From DASTCC01 sp035711465 (GTDB lineage: Bacteria > Acidobacteriota > Vicinamibacteria > Vicinamibacterales > SCN-69-37): 6,748 nucleotides of DNA. Both the position numbers and the translations under genes were made by a program. The stretch's first letter is position 1. Each line of letters opens with the position of its first letter. The DNA lies in assembly GCA_035711465.1 (NCBI GenBank), contig DASTCC010000417.1, positions 1 to 6,748 of the forward strand, given 5' to 3'. The notes below the pieces were generated by a model that had not been told where the DNA came from, did no database searches, and saw only the letters and a list, made by a program, of their open reading frames with translations. This document shows, in pieces, positions 1 through 4,701 of the stretch.

Positions 1-223
1 CACGATGTTCCATCCATGACGCAGCAGAGATCGCCGAATCAATCGCGGTCGCACCAACCTGTGCACACGAACGCGGCGGCCCACGGTGGAGGGATGGGTC
101 GGGTGATCAGCGATTCAAGGCGTGTACCAGAGCAGCGCTGAACGAAACCCGACGAGTCGTTAAGCCGAAGGCGCGATTGTACGTCAATCGCTTGGCGCGG
201 GGTGTCCTATTCTTGGCGCGTCG
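1..223. other. Non-coding left edge, no gene supported
   Basis: I see no convincing coding region, tRNA or rRNA in this stretch. The short open frames that begin near its right end have arginine/serine-rich, low-complexity translations and run antisense to the peptidoglycan-binding protein gene, so I read them as shadows. The only local structure I can point to is a 7-bp stem with a 5-nt loop at 173-191, listed separately. The segment may contain the 3' untranslated region of the minus-strand gene ending at 224 and unrelated intergenic DNA further left. Confidence 0.5.
173..191 (-). terminator. Hairpin downstream of the 224-955 gene
   Basis: GCGATTG (173-179) and CAATCGC (185-191) are perfect inverted arms of 7 bp around the loop TACGT. 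The hairpin lies about 33 nt past the stop codon of the minus-strand gene ending at 224. That position would suit a transcript-end structure, but no T-run follows on the minus strand, so an intrinsic terminator is only a weak proposal. It could be a chance palindrome. Confidence 0.25.
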
Positions 224-955
224 TCAGGCCTTGCAGAGGCAGGGAAATGTCCCGTCGACCATGCACCGCCGGAAGGCCGGTCCACAGCAGTCGTACTTAC
301 AGAGATCTCGTTCCCGCCATTCCCACGGCCGCCACCAGGGATGCAGGTCCTCGCAGCACCGTTCGCACTCCTGGCGCTGCTTCAGACAATCCTCCGGAAT
401 GACGACGCTGGAGGTGTGAGTGACGGTGCCGGGCGCCTCCGGCCCGGAGATGAACTCGGCTGCCGACGTTCCCGCTCCCCCGTCCGCGCCAATGAGGGTT
501 CCGGCCGACGCGGCTGGCGCCTGGGCCGCCGGCATCGACTCACCATGAAGCGCCGCCCAGGTGCGTGGTCCGACGACGCCGTCAACGCTCAGCGACCGAG
601 TCGCCTGGAACCGGACGACCGCCGCGTACGTCATCGTCCCGAAGACGCCATCAACGGCCAGCGGCGGTGCCGCGCCATGGCTGTTGAGAAGTGCTTGCAG
701 CTCGTTGACCATCGGTCCGCGAGCGCCGACCCGAAGCGTCGGCCGCGCGGCGCCATCGACCTGCCGCTGTATCCCTGTCGCACCTCCGAAGCCGATCTGA
801 TGCGACCCCAGCATGCGACCCATCGTCTGGTTGCCGACGGATCGCTGCAGCTGCCTTAAGGCGGACACCCGCCGGTGAGCGATGGGCGAACGGGTAGCGA
901 TGGAGGGCGCCCGAGGGGCGAGCCGGCGAGTGGTGCGCGCGGCAACGGTGTGCAT
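224..955 (-). CDS. Peptidoglycan-binding domain protein with eCIS-cargo-like N-terminus and Cys-rich tail
   Basis: A 243-residue protein in three parts. Residues 1-65 are basic, with no signal peptide, and carry LQRSVGNQ (36-43) followed by IQRQ (62-65). This style of N-terminus is familiar from DUF4157-type proteins linked to extracellular contractile injection systems (eCIS). Residues about 73-138 form a PG_binding_1 domain: the LRVGARGP opening, VDGVFG and VDGVVGPRTW are its typical repeat elements, so binding to cell-wall glycan or peptide is likely. A linker rich in Ala and Gly follows, then residues 190-241 hold ten cysteines (190, 197, 200, 201, 219, 223, 224, 231, 239, 241) with a Trp-rich patch (PWWRPWEW). 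This tail could form a disulfide-rich or metal-binding knot; I do not recognise its family. No catalytic domain is visible. ATG at 955 is the first start in frame; the upstream frame stays open into the adjacent palindromic element but offers no ATG or GTG. The ribosome-binding site is weak: only GGGG at 961-964, contributed by that element. The gene stands alone in this window, with no eCIS structural genes. Domain call firm; eCIS link inferred. Confidence 0.8.
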   Translation of the reverse strand: MHTVAARTTRRLAPRAPSIATRSPIAHRRVSALRQLQRSVGNQTMGRMLGSHQIGFGGATGIQRQVDGAARPTLRVGARGPMVNELQALLNSHGAAPPLAVDGVFGTMTYAAVVRFQATRSLSVDGVVGPRTWAALHGESMPAAQAPAASAGTLIGADGGAGTSAAEFISGPEAPGTVTHTSSVVIPEDCLKQRQECERCCEDLHPWWRPWEWRERDLCKYDCCGPAFRRCMVDGTFPCLCKA

Positions 956-958
956 TGA

Positions 959-1013
959 GACCCCGACGGGGTCAGATCTTGAATCTTGGCGTTTGGTGCC
1001 AGGTCTTGAATCC
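959..1013 (+). repeat. Left inverted arm of the palindromic element
   Basis: A 55-bp arm whose reverse complement recurs at 1101-1155 with five mismatches. It starts with a perfect 6-bp hairpin (959-973) and includes two copies of a CAGRTCTTGAATC motif. The minus-strand gene's start codon is only 3 bp outside this arm, so the arm is effectively that gene's 5' leader. Confidence 0.85.
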
Positions 1014-1068
1014 TCGAATTGCTTTCAGCGCAGGATCTTGCCGTTAGTGTCAGGCCTGAACCCATGAT

Positions 1069-1088
1069 ATTGGCGCGCGATCGCCAAT
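1069..1088. repeat. Short hairpin inside the palindromic element
   Basis: ATTGGCG (1069-1075) and CGCCAAT (1082-1088) are perfect 7-bp arms around CGCGAT. It lies off the element's centre of symmetry (1057), so it is an independent secondary structure nested in the central segment and not simply the tip of the large palindrome. Confidence 0.5.
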
Positions 1089-1100
1089 CTGGCGCGAACC

Positions 1101-1155
1101 GGAGTCAAGACCTGGCACCAAACGCCAAGGTTCAAGATCTGACCCCATCAGGGGC
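1101..1155 (-). repeat. Right inverted arm of the palindromic element
   Basis: Reverse-complement partner of 959-1013, identical at 50 of 55 positions. Four of the five differences are substitutions in the terminal hairpin or at the inner end; one is in the middle of the arm. The terminal hairpin is less perfect than on the left side. The arm ends 50 bp before the stop codon of the secreted-protein gene. Confidence 0.85.
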
Positions 1156-1164
1156 GATGATGAC

Positions 1165-1196
1165 ATGAAATGCCCGGCCGGCTGATGACGTTTCAT
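1165..1196 (-). terminator. Possible 3' hairpin of the secreted-protein gene
   Basis: ATGAAA (1165-1170) pairs with TTTCAT (1191-1196), enclosing a self-complementary CCGGCCGG (1174-1181). The structure lies 10 bp past the stop codon of the minus-strand gene ending at 1206. No T-run follows, so this is a weak terminator candidate. The palindromic element immediately downstream might also impede transcription. Confidence 0.25.
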
Positions 1197-1205
1197 CGCA
1201 CAGCA

Positions 1206-2186
1206 CTACTCTCGCCGGCTCCTCCAGCGGGCAATGAAGTCGCGCGCTTCGGATTCGGTTGCGAAAACGAACAGCCCAACATCATCGAACCTCGCCGCAG
1301 ATCCGCTCCGAGGCACCCCGCGAGCTTCCGCCTGACTCAGGTCGAACGTCACCTGCGCGGCGCCGGCGGGAATCGGGAAGATGCCGGACATTTTCACCCA
1401 CACGTTCGGCTCGGATGACTCGGCGCGCATCGACTGTCCCTGCAGGTAGCCGACGAATAGGAATCCGTCCGCGGTGCCGAAGAGGCCGTAGAGACGTCCT
1501 TTGTCTGTGATCGACTCGCCGATCCGCTCGTTCGCGCCCGAGCCAATCGCGACCAGGTATTGACCTTCCGCGCCGGTCGGCAACAGCACCTTCTGATGGA
1601 ACGCGCCGCGATTGCGAACGGCGAAACACGGGTTGCCGCCGCAATTCTCGACGCGGGCGTCTCCCGTCGGCCACCATCCGGCGCCGCCCGCATTGCCGTC
1701 GGCGTTCTCGAGCAGGTTCACTGCCCGGCTCGCGCTTGGCACCACGCGCTCGTACACCGTTTCCGCACGCACCGGCGTGCCGCCGGGCCATCGATCGATG
1801 ACCTCGATGCGAAGCCGGCCGGCCACATCGACGGACCACGACTCTTGTCGTTCGGGAGTCGCGGGCCCCGCACCTCGTTGTGCACGGCCTGGACGCGTCA
1901 GGACGAGCGCGTCTCCGACCTGCCTGGCCTCGATCCCGATGCCGGCCCTCGCCGGGTCGAGGCTCAGCACCTCGAGTACGACGCCGGTCGGAAACGAATT
2001 GTAGAGATGGAAGTCGCCAAACCGCGATGGCCCTTCGACGATGATCCGCGACGGCGCGTTCGGCGGCGATGACGCGCTGACCAGCCGCCACCAACCGGCA
2101 ACTGGTGGCACCGGAGGCGTTGGTGCTGACTGCGCCGCGCTGGCAGCGACCAGCGCCAGGAAGACCGCCGACAACCTGATGCCCAC
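1206..2186 (-). CDS. Secreted two-domain protein, lipocalin-like plus jelly-roll-like (function unknown)
   Basis: A 326-residue exported protein of unknown function. I place the start at GTG 2186 because the protein then opens with a short signal peptide, Arg4 and a hydrophobic run to about residue 18 ending AAQSA, cleaved near residue 21. The frame is open to 2258, but the longer form adds 24 residues without signal character and would run over the start of the divergent gene. Residues about 30-148 (GWWRLVSA onward, ending ETVYERV) look like a small beta-barrel of lipocalin-like type. Residues about 157-315 begin NLLENADG and GWWPTGD, contain a likely disulfide pair (Cys182 and Cys187 in ENCGGNPC), and end GSAARFDDVGLFVF. 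This is the pattern of carbohydrate-binding jelly-roll domains, in which an Asp near the end completes the sheet. The C-terminus FIARWRSRRE is basic. No catalytic residues or anchor are evident, so periplasmic or extracellular binding is the most I would suggest. The domain names are fold-level guesses. Confidence 0.8.
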   Translation of the reverse strand: MGIRLSAVFLALVAASAAQSAPTPPVPPVAGWWRLVSASSPPNAPSRIIVEGPSRFGDFHLYNSFPTGVVLEVLSLDPARAGIGIEARQVGDALVLTRPGRAQRGAGPATPERQESWSVDVAGRLRIEVIDRWPGGTPVRAETVYERVVPSASRAVNLLENADGNAGGAGWWPTGDARVENCGGNPCFAVRNRGAFHQKVLLPTGAEGQYLVAIGSGANERIGESITDKGRLYGLFGTADGFLFVGYLQGQSMRAESSEPNVWVKMSGIFPIPAGAAQVTFDLSQAEARGVPRSGSAARFDDVGLFVFATESEARDFIARWRSRRE

Positions 2187-2192
2187 GCGCGC

Positions 2193-2198
2193 ATGATA
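2193..2198 (-). promoter_or_regulatory. TANNNT -10 box for leaderless secreted-protein mRNA
   Basis: On the minus strand TATCAT lies six bases before the GTG at 2186. A TANNNT box followed by about 5-7 nt and a start codon is the known layout of leaderless promoters in several bacterial phyla. There is no Shine-Dalgarno sequence between box and start. No clear TTGACA-like -35 is seen. The box also supports the GTG as the true start. Confidence 0.45.
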
Positions 2199-2212
2199 AC
2201 CGCACCTGTTGA

Positions 2213-2218
2213 TACCCT
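2213..2218 (+). promoter_or_regulatory. TANNNT -10 box for the leaderless ParB-like/pyrophosphatase operon
   Basis: TACCCT lies exactly five bases before ATG 2224, and no Shine-Dalgarno sequence precedes the ATG. This matches the leaderless promoter pattern, with transcription starting at or next to the ATG. It argues against the upstream in-frame TTG at 2209, which would overlap the box. The mirrored arrangement on the other strand makes the call stronger than either box alone. Confidence 0.45.
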
Positions 2219-2223
2219 GTGGC

Positions 2224-3174
2224 ATGCCCACCGCGCGCAAACCTGCGACGCGACGCAAGAAAGTCGCCGCGCAGTCTCTCGGGCTGACCGCCCCCGAAAC
2301 GGCGGAGGTGAAAGACGAGCTCGACGATCTCGGCGCTACCGTCGAGAGAGACGGCGGCGCGGTGCTCGCGCGCTATCGTGATCCCGTCGGCGGCAAGGCG
2401 CTGATGCTCACCGCGCTGCCGATCGAGAAGGTCGAGCCGACGCCCTACCAGCGCGATCCTTCCGATCCCCACGTCAAGCGGCTCATGGGCGTCCTCGAGA
2501 AGATCGGCATGTTCCTCGATCCGATCATCGTCATCCGCCACGACGACGCGTATTGGACGCCGAATGGCAACCATCGCCTGCAGGCGCTGAAGAAGCTCGG
2601 GCATCGCAGCGTGATCGCGCTGCTCGTGCCGGACGCCAACGTCGCGTTCAAGATCCTCGCGCTCAACACCGAGAAGGCGCACAACCTGCGCGAGAAATCG
2701 CTCGAGACGATCCGGATGGCGCGGGCGCTCGCCGGCACGAGCGACGCCAACGAAGAGAGCTATGCCTTCGAGTTCGAACAGGCGCCGTTCCTGACGCTCG
2801 GCGTCGGCTACGAATCGCGGCCGCGGCTGTCCGGCGGCGCGTATCAGTCGATCCTGCGCAAGACCGACACGTTCCTCGATCTGCCGATGGCCAAGGCGCT
2901 CAAAGAGCGCGAACGCCGCGGCAAACGCGTGCTCGAGCTCGACGACGAAGTCCACGCCATCGTCGAGAAGCTGAAGAAGAAGGGACTCACCAGTCCGTAC
3001 CTCCGCGCCTTCGTCGTCGCCCGCGTGAACTACACTCGCTTCTCGAAAGCGGCGCTGATCGACTTCGACGAGGCGTTCGACAAGATCACCGCGAGCGCGA
3101 AGAAGTTCAACGTCGACAAGGTCCGGCAGGAAGACGTCGCCAAGACCGGCGGGGCACCGGACGAGGAGGCATGA
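2224..3174 (+). CDS. ParB/sulfiredoxin-fold N-terminal domain protein
   Basis: A 316-residue protein. Residues about 64-160 resemble the ParB N-terminal (ParB/Srx) domain: LPIEKVEPTPYQRDP opens it as in ParB box I, GNHRLQAL (115-122) takes the place of the GERRxxA box II that contacts CTP in true ParB proteins, and ALNTEKAHNLREKSLE (146-161) resembles box III. The N-terminus (1-20) is Lys/Arg-rich and could touch nucleic acid. Residues 160-316 are predicted to be mostly helical, with KLKKKGL and FDEAFDKI stretches; I do not recognise them and see no classic ParB helix-turn-helix or dimerisation domain. No ParA partner is nearby, so this is probably not the chromosome-partition ParB but one of the many ParB-like proteins with NTP-binding or nuclease/regulatory roles. 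ATG 2224 is chosen over TTG 2209 because of the leaderless promoter box. The pyrophosphatase gene starts 4 bp after its stop, so the two are co-transcribed and possibly co-functional. Confidence 0.85.
   Translation: MPTARKPATRRKKVAAQSLGLTAPETAEVKDELDDLGATVERDGGAVLARYRDPVGGKALMLTALPIEKVEPTPYQRDPSDPHVKRLMGVLEKIGMFLDPIIVIRHDDAYWTPNGNHRLQALKKLGHRSVIALLVPDANVAFKILALNTEKAHNLREKSLETIRMARALAGTSDANEESYAFEFEQAPFLTLGVGYESRPRLSGGAYQSILRKTDTFLDLPMAKALKERERRGKRVLELDDEVHAIVEKLKKKGLTSPYLRAFVVARVNYTRFSKAALIDFDEAFDKITASAKKFNVDKVRQEDVAKTGGAPDEEA
3163..3169 (+). promoter_or_regulatory. Shine-Dalgarno site of the pyrophosphatase gene
   Basis: GAGGAGG ends nine bases before ATG 3179 and lies inside the last codons of the ParB-like gene. 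It fixes the ATG at 3179. An out-of-frame ATG at 3171 sits only 1 nt after the site, too close to be used. It contrasts with the leaderless start of the first gene in this operon. Confidence 0.7.
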
Positions 3175-3178
3175 ACGG

Positions 3179-3832
3179 ATGGCACGCCGGAAGTCTCAGA
3201 CGCCCCGCGAAACCGCCAATGCCGGCCGGAAGCCGGTGCTGCGGTTCCGCCCGCATCCGTGGCACGGCCTCGAGGTCGGCCCGGCGCCGCCGGAGATCCT
3301 CAACGCTTACATCGAGATCACACCGTTCGATCTGATGAAGTACGAGGTCGACAAAGTCTCCGGCTACCTGCGCGTCGATCGGCCGCAGCGCTCGTCGGCG
3401 CAGCATCCGACGCTCTACGGCTTCGTGCCGCGCACCTACTGCGGCGAGCGCGTACGCGCGCTGGCGCCGGAGGCGACGCGCGGCGACGGCGATCCGCTCG
3501 ACATCTGCGTGTTGAGCGAACGCGCGATCGCGCGCACCGAGATCATCGTCCCCTGCCGGGTCATCGGCGGACTGAAGATGATCGACCGCGGCGAAGCCGA
3601 CGACAAGATCATCGCCGTCGTCGAAAACGACTACGTCTGGGGCAGCGCCCGCGACATCCGCGAGGTGCCGCCGGTGTTCGTCGAGCGGCTCGAGCACTAC
3701 TTCCGTACCTACAAGCTCGTCCCCGGCCAGCAGGCGCACGCGCGCATCGCCAGCATCTACGGCCGGATGCACGCGCTCAAGGTGGTCAAGGCCGCGATCG
3801 CCGATTACGACGCGGCGTTTCCGGAGTGGTGA
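3179..3832 (+). CDS. ppa: Family I soluble inorganic pyrophosphatase
   Basis: A 217-residue cytoplasmic enzyme expected to hydrolyse diphosphate to two phosphates with Mg2+, pulling biosynthetic reactions forward. The family signature is clear: DGDPLDICV at 103-111 supplies Asp103, Asp105 and Asp108, equal to Asp65, 67 and 70 of the E. coli enzyme. Other active-site positions line up: Glu46, Lys54 and Glu56 (KYEVDK), Arg68 (VDRP), Tyr80 (LYGFVP), Asp136, Asp141 and Lys143 (LKMIDRGEADDK), and Tyr178-Lys179 (YFRTYK). The E. coli Tyr51 position appears to be His76. The protein is about 40 residues longer than E. coli PPase, through a basic Pro-rich N-terminal extension of about 40 residues. A YCGERVRALAPEA insertion sits before the signature and is offset by a different C-terminal tail. 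Expressed as the second gene of an operon with the ParB-like gene, 4 bp apart, with its own strong Shine-Dalgarno site. Its stop codon overlaps the first unit of the left repeat array. Confidence 0.93.
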   Translation: MARRKSQTPRETANAGRKPVLRFRPHPWHGLEVGPAPPEILNAYIEITPFDLMKYEVDKVSGYLRVDRPQRSSAQHPTLYGFVPRTYCGERVRALAPEATRGDGDPLDICVLSERAIARTEIIVPCRVIGGLKMIDRGEADDKIIAVVENDYVWGSARDIREVPPVFVERLEHYFRTYKLVPGQQAHARIASIYGRMHALKVVKAAIADYDAAFPEW

Positions 3833-3981
3833 CGGGTCACGACAGGTTACGACTGGTTACGATGGGTCACGGCGGGTTACCGACGGGTCACGACGGGTTA
3901 CGACAGGTCACCGAGGGGTGACGACAGGTAACGACGGGTGACGGCAGATCACGGCGGGTGACGACGGGTAACGACAGTCAC
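3831..3981 (+). repeat. Left tandem array, 15 units of GACGGGTNAC
   Basis: Fifteen consecutive degenerate copies of a 10-bp unit with consensus GACGGGTNAC fill this stretch; single extra bases separate units at 3881 and 3912, and the last unit is 9 bp. The eighth base varies on purpose-like lines: pyrimidine in the first eight units, mostly purine afterwards, while the flanking GT and AC stay nearly fixed. A preceding GGTGAC (3828-3833) reaches into the last Trp codon and stop of the pyrophosphatase gene. There are no unique spacers, so it is not a CRISPR. The right array (4528-4700) holds the same unit in inverted orientation. Confidence 0.9.
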
Positions 3982-4094
3982 TGGTACGCAGTAATTGCGA
4001 TGTGAACGATATGGGCGCGCGGCAGATTTCGCGATCCTGCTGGCGCGATCGGGCCTGAACACGCGGACACGGACTCGGCACGACACGTGATCAG
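3982..4094. other. Spacer between the left array and the four-helix-bundle gene
   Basis: A 113-bp leader with no ORF. It lacks an obvious Shine-Dalgarno sequence before ATG 4095 and a convincing -35/-10 pair; GATATGGG near 4008 is the nearest AT-rich element. The four-helix-bundle gene may rely on read-through from the pyrophosphatase operon across the left array, or on a promoter I cannot recognise. Confidence 0.4.
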
Positions 4095-4442
4095 ATGAGT
4101 GCCGTGGTCAAAGACTATCGCGAGCTCATTGCGTGGCAGTTGGCGGACAGGTTCAAGACCCTGGTCTTCGAGCTGGTCCGGCGCTCGCCCGGGGCCGAGC
4201 GGAATCAACGCTATAGCGGTCAACTACTCGATTCGGCCGCGGCGGTGAGCAAGGACATCGTCGAAGGATTCAAGCGGTTCCGGCCGAAGGTCATGATGGA
4301 CTTCCTCGACTACGCCCTGGGCTCGCTGCACGAAGCCGAAGAACGACTCCGAGACGGGATCGAACTGCGCTACTTCCGCGCCGACGAGTGTGCCGAAGCG
4401 CTCCGCTACGCGAAGCGCTGCACGGTCGCCCAATCAGGTTGA
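4095..4442 (+). CDS. Four-helix-bundle protein, 23S rRNA intervening-sequence (S23) family
   Basis: A 115-residue cytoplasmic protein. DYRELIAWQLADRF (7-20) is the family's helix-1 signature, QLLDSAAAVSKDIVEGF (43-59) is helix 2 with the conserved Ile-x-Glu-Gly turn, and FLDYALGSLHEAEERL (70-85) is helix 3 with the GSLxE motif. Helix 4 (about 97-113) seems short: relatives I remember continue with a further amphipathic turn or two, so the protein may be trimmed by about 6-10 residues. Members of this family occur inside 23S rRNA intervening sequences of Leptospira and relatives, as many stand-alone genes, and, in a related form, as the Avd accessory protein of diversity-generating retroelements. 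They usually form pentamers and may bind nucleic acid. No catalytic residues are known. No rRNA and no reverse transcriptase lie here. Instead the gene is bracketed by two inverted arrays of 10-bp repeats, which makes a role on those repeats or their RNA an attractive inference. No clear ribosome-binding site precedes ATG 4095. Confidence 0.88.
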   Translation: MSAVVKDYRELIAWQLADRFKTLVFELVRRSPGAERNQRYSGQLLDSAAAVSKDIVEGFKRFRPKVMMDFLDYALGSLHEAEERLRDGIELRYFRADECAEALRYAKRCTVAQSG

Positions 4443-4527
4443 AACGAAGCCAGAAAAAAATCCGACCCGCGAACGATCGCGCCCGCAGTCCCCGAGAAAG
4501 GCGCGACTCCACATGAGGCTATGCGTC
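4443..4527. other. Spacer between the four-helix-bundle gene and the right array
   Basis: An 85-bp stretch without an ORF of its own. It includes an A-run (4453-4459), not preceded by a GC-rich stem, so I do not call a terminator on the plus strand. The right array starts at its end. Confidence 0.4.
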
Positions 4528-4700
4528 GTGACCCGTCGTCCCCCGTGTCACCCGTCGTCACCCGCGTCACCCGCGTCACCCGTGTCACCCGTCGTCACCC
4601 GTCGTCACCCGTCGTCACCCCACGTCACCCGTCGTCACCCGTCGTCACCCGAGGTCACCCGCCGTAACCCGTCGTCACCTGTCGTAACCCGTCGTCACCG
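4528..4700 (-). repeat. Right tandem array, 18 units, inverted copy of the left
   Basis: Eighteen units, mostly GTCACCCGTC with three or four 9-bp versions (4538-4583) and a partial last unit. This is the reverse complement of GACGGGTGAC, the left-array unit. It is more homogeneous than the left array, suggesting more recent amplification. GTAAC variants occur only in the units nearest the permease (4664, 4684). The array ends one base before the permease stop codon (4702-4704). It also creates a spurious Ser/Pro/Thr/Arg-rich open frame on the plus strand. Confidence 0.9.
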
Positions 4701-4701
4701 C

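Larger units (their letters stand above)
959..1155. mobile_element. Palindromic REP/MITE-like element, 197 bp, no ORF
   Basis: Two 55-bp arms (959-1013 and 1101-1155) are inverted copies that match at 50 of 55 positions, enclosing 87 bp. The outer ends each carry a mini-hairpin: GACCCC-GAC-GGGGTC on the left, and the weaker CCCC-ATCA-GGGG on the right. I see no target-site duplication in the flanks, which suits elements mobilised by a REP-associated tyrosine (Y1/IS200-like) transposase; no transposase gene is present. The element is therefore probably non-autonomous. The motif CAGRTCTTGAATC recurs in the left half (973, 1000, and degenerate forms at 1031 and 1051). It could instead be a transcribed structured RNA or a remnant of a larger repeat. 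The inverted repeat is directly visible; the mobile nature is inferred. Confidence 0.7.

Noticed and set aside
1..223. tRNA or other structured RNA at the left edge
   Set aside because: I could not assemble a cloverleaf or a known RNA motif; only one 7-bp hairpin is visible.
2209..2226. TTG at 2209 as start of the ParB-like gene
   Set aside because: It would overlap the TACCCT box and adds only five residues; ATG 2224 has ideal spacing for a leaderless start.
1282..2955. Long minus-strand open frame of 557 codons
   Set aside because: It runs antisense to the ParB-like gene and out of frame through the secreted-protein gene. Its translation is Arg-rich low complexity in the second half, typical of high-GC shadow frames.
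2553..3335. Plus-strand open frame of 260 codons
   Set aside because: Overlaps the ParB-like and pyrophosphatase genes in another frame, with Arg/Ala-rich translation and no domain.
4095..4442. Avd accessory protein of a diversity-generating retroelement
   Set aside because: The fold is related, but there is no reverse transcriptase, template repeat or adenine-variable target in the window.
3982..4527. True 23S rRNA intervening sequence
   Set aside because: No rRNA sequence is recognisable on either side; the flanks are protein-coding genes for pyrophosphatase and a permease.
3831..4700. CRISPR array
   Set aside because: Units are 10 bp, directly adjacent and lack unique spacers; no cas genes are present.
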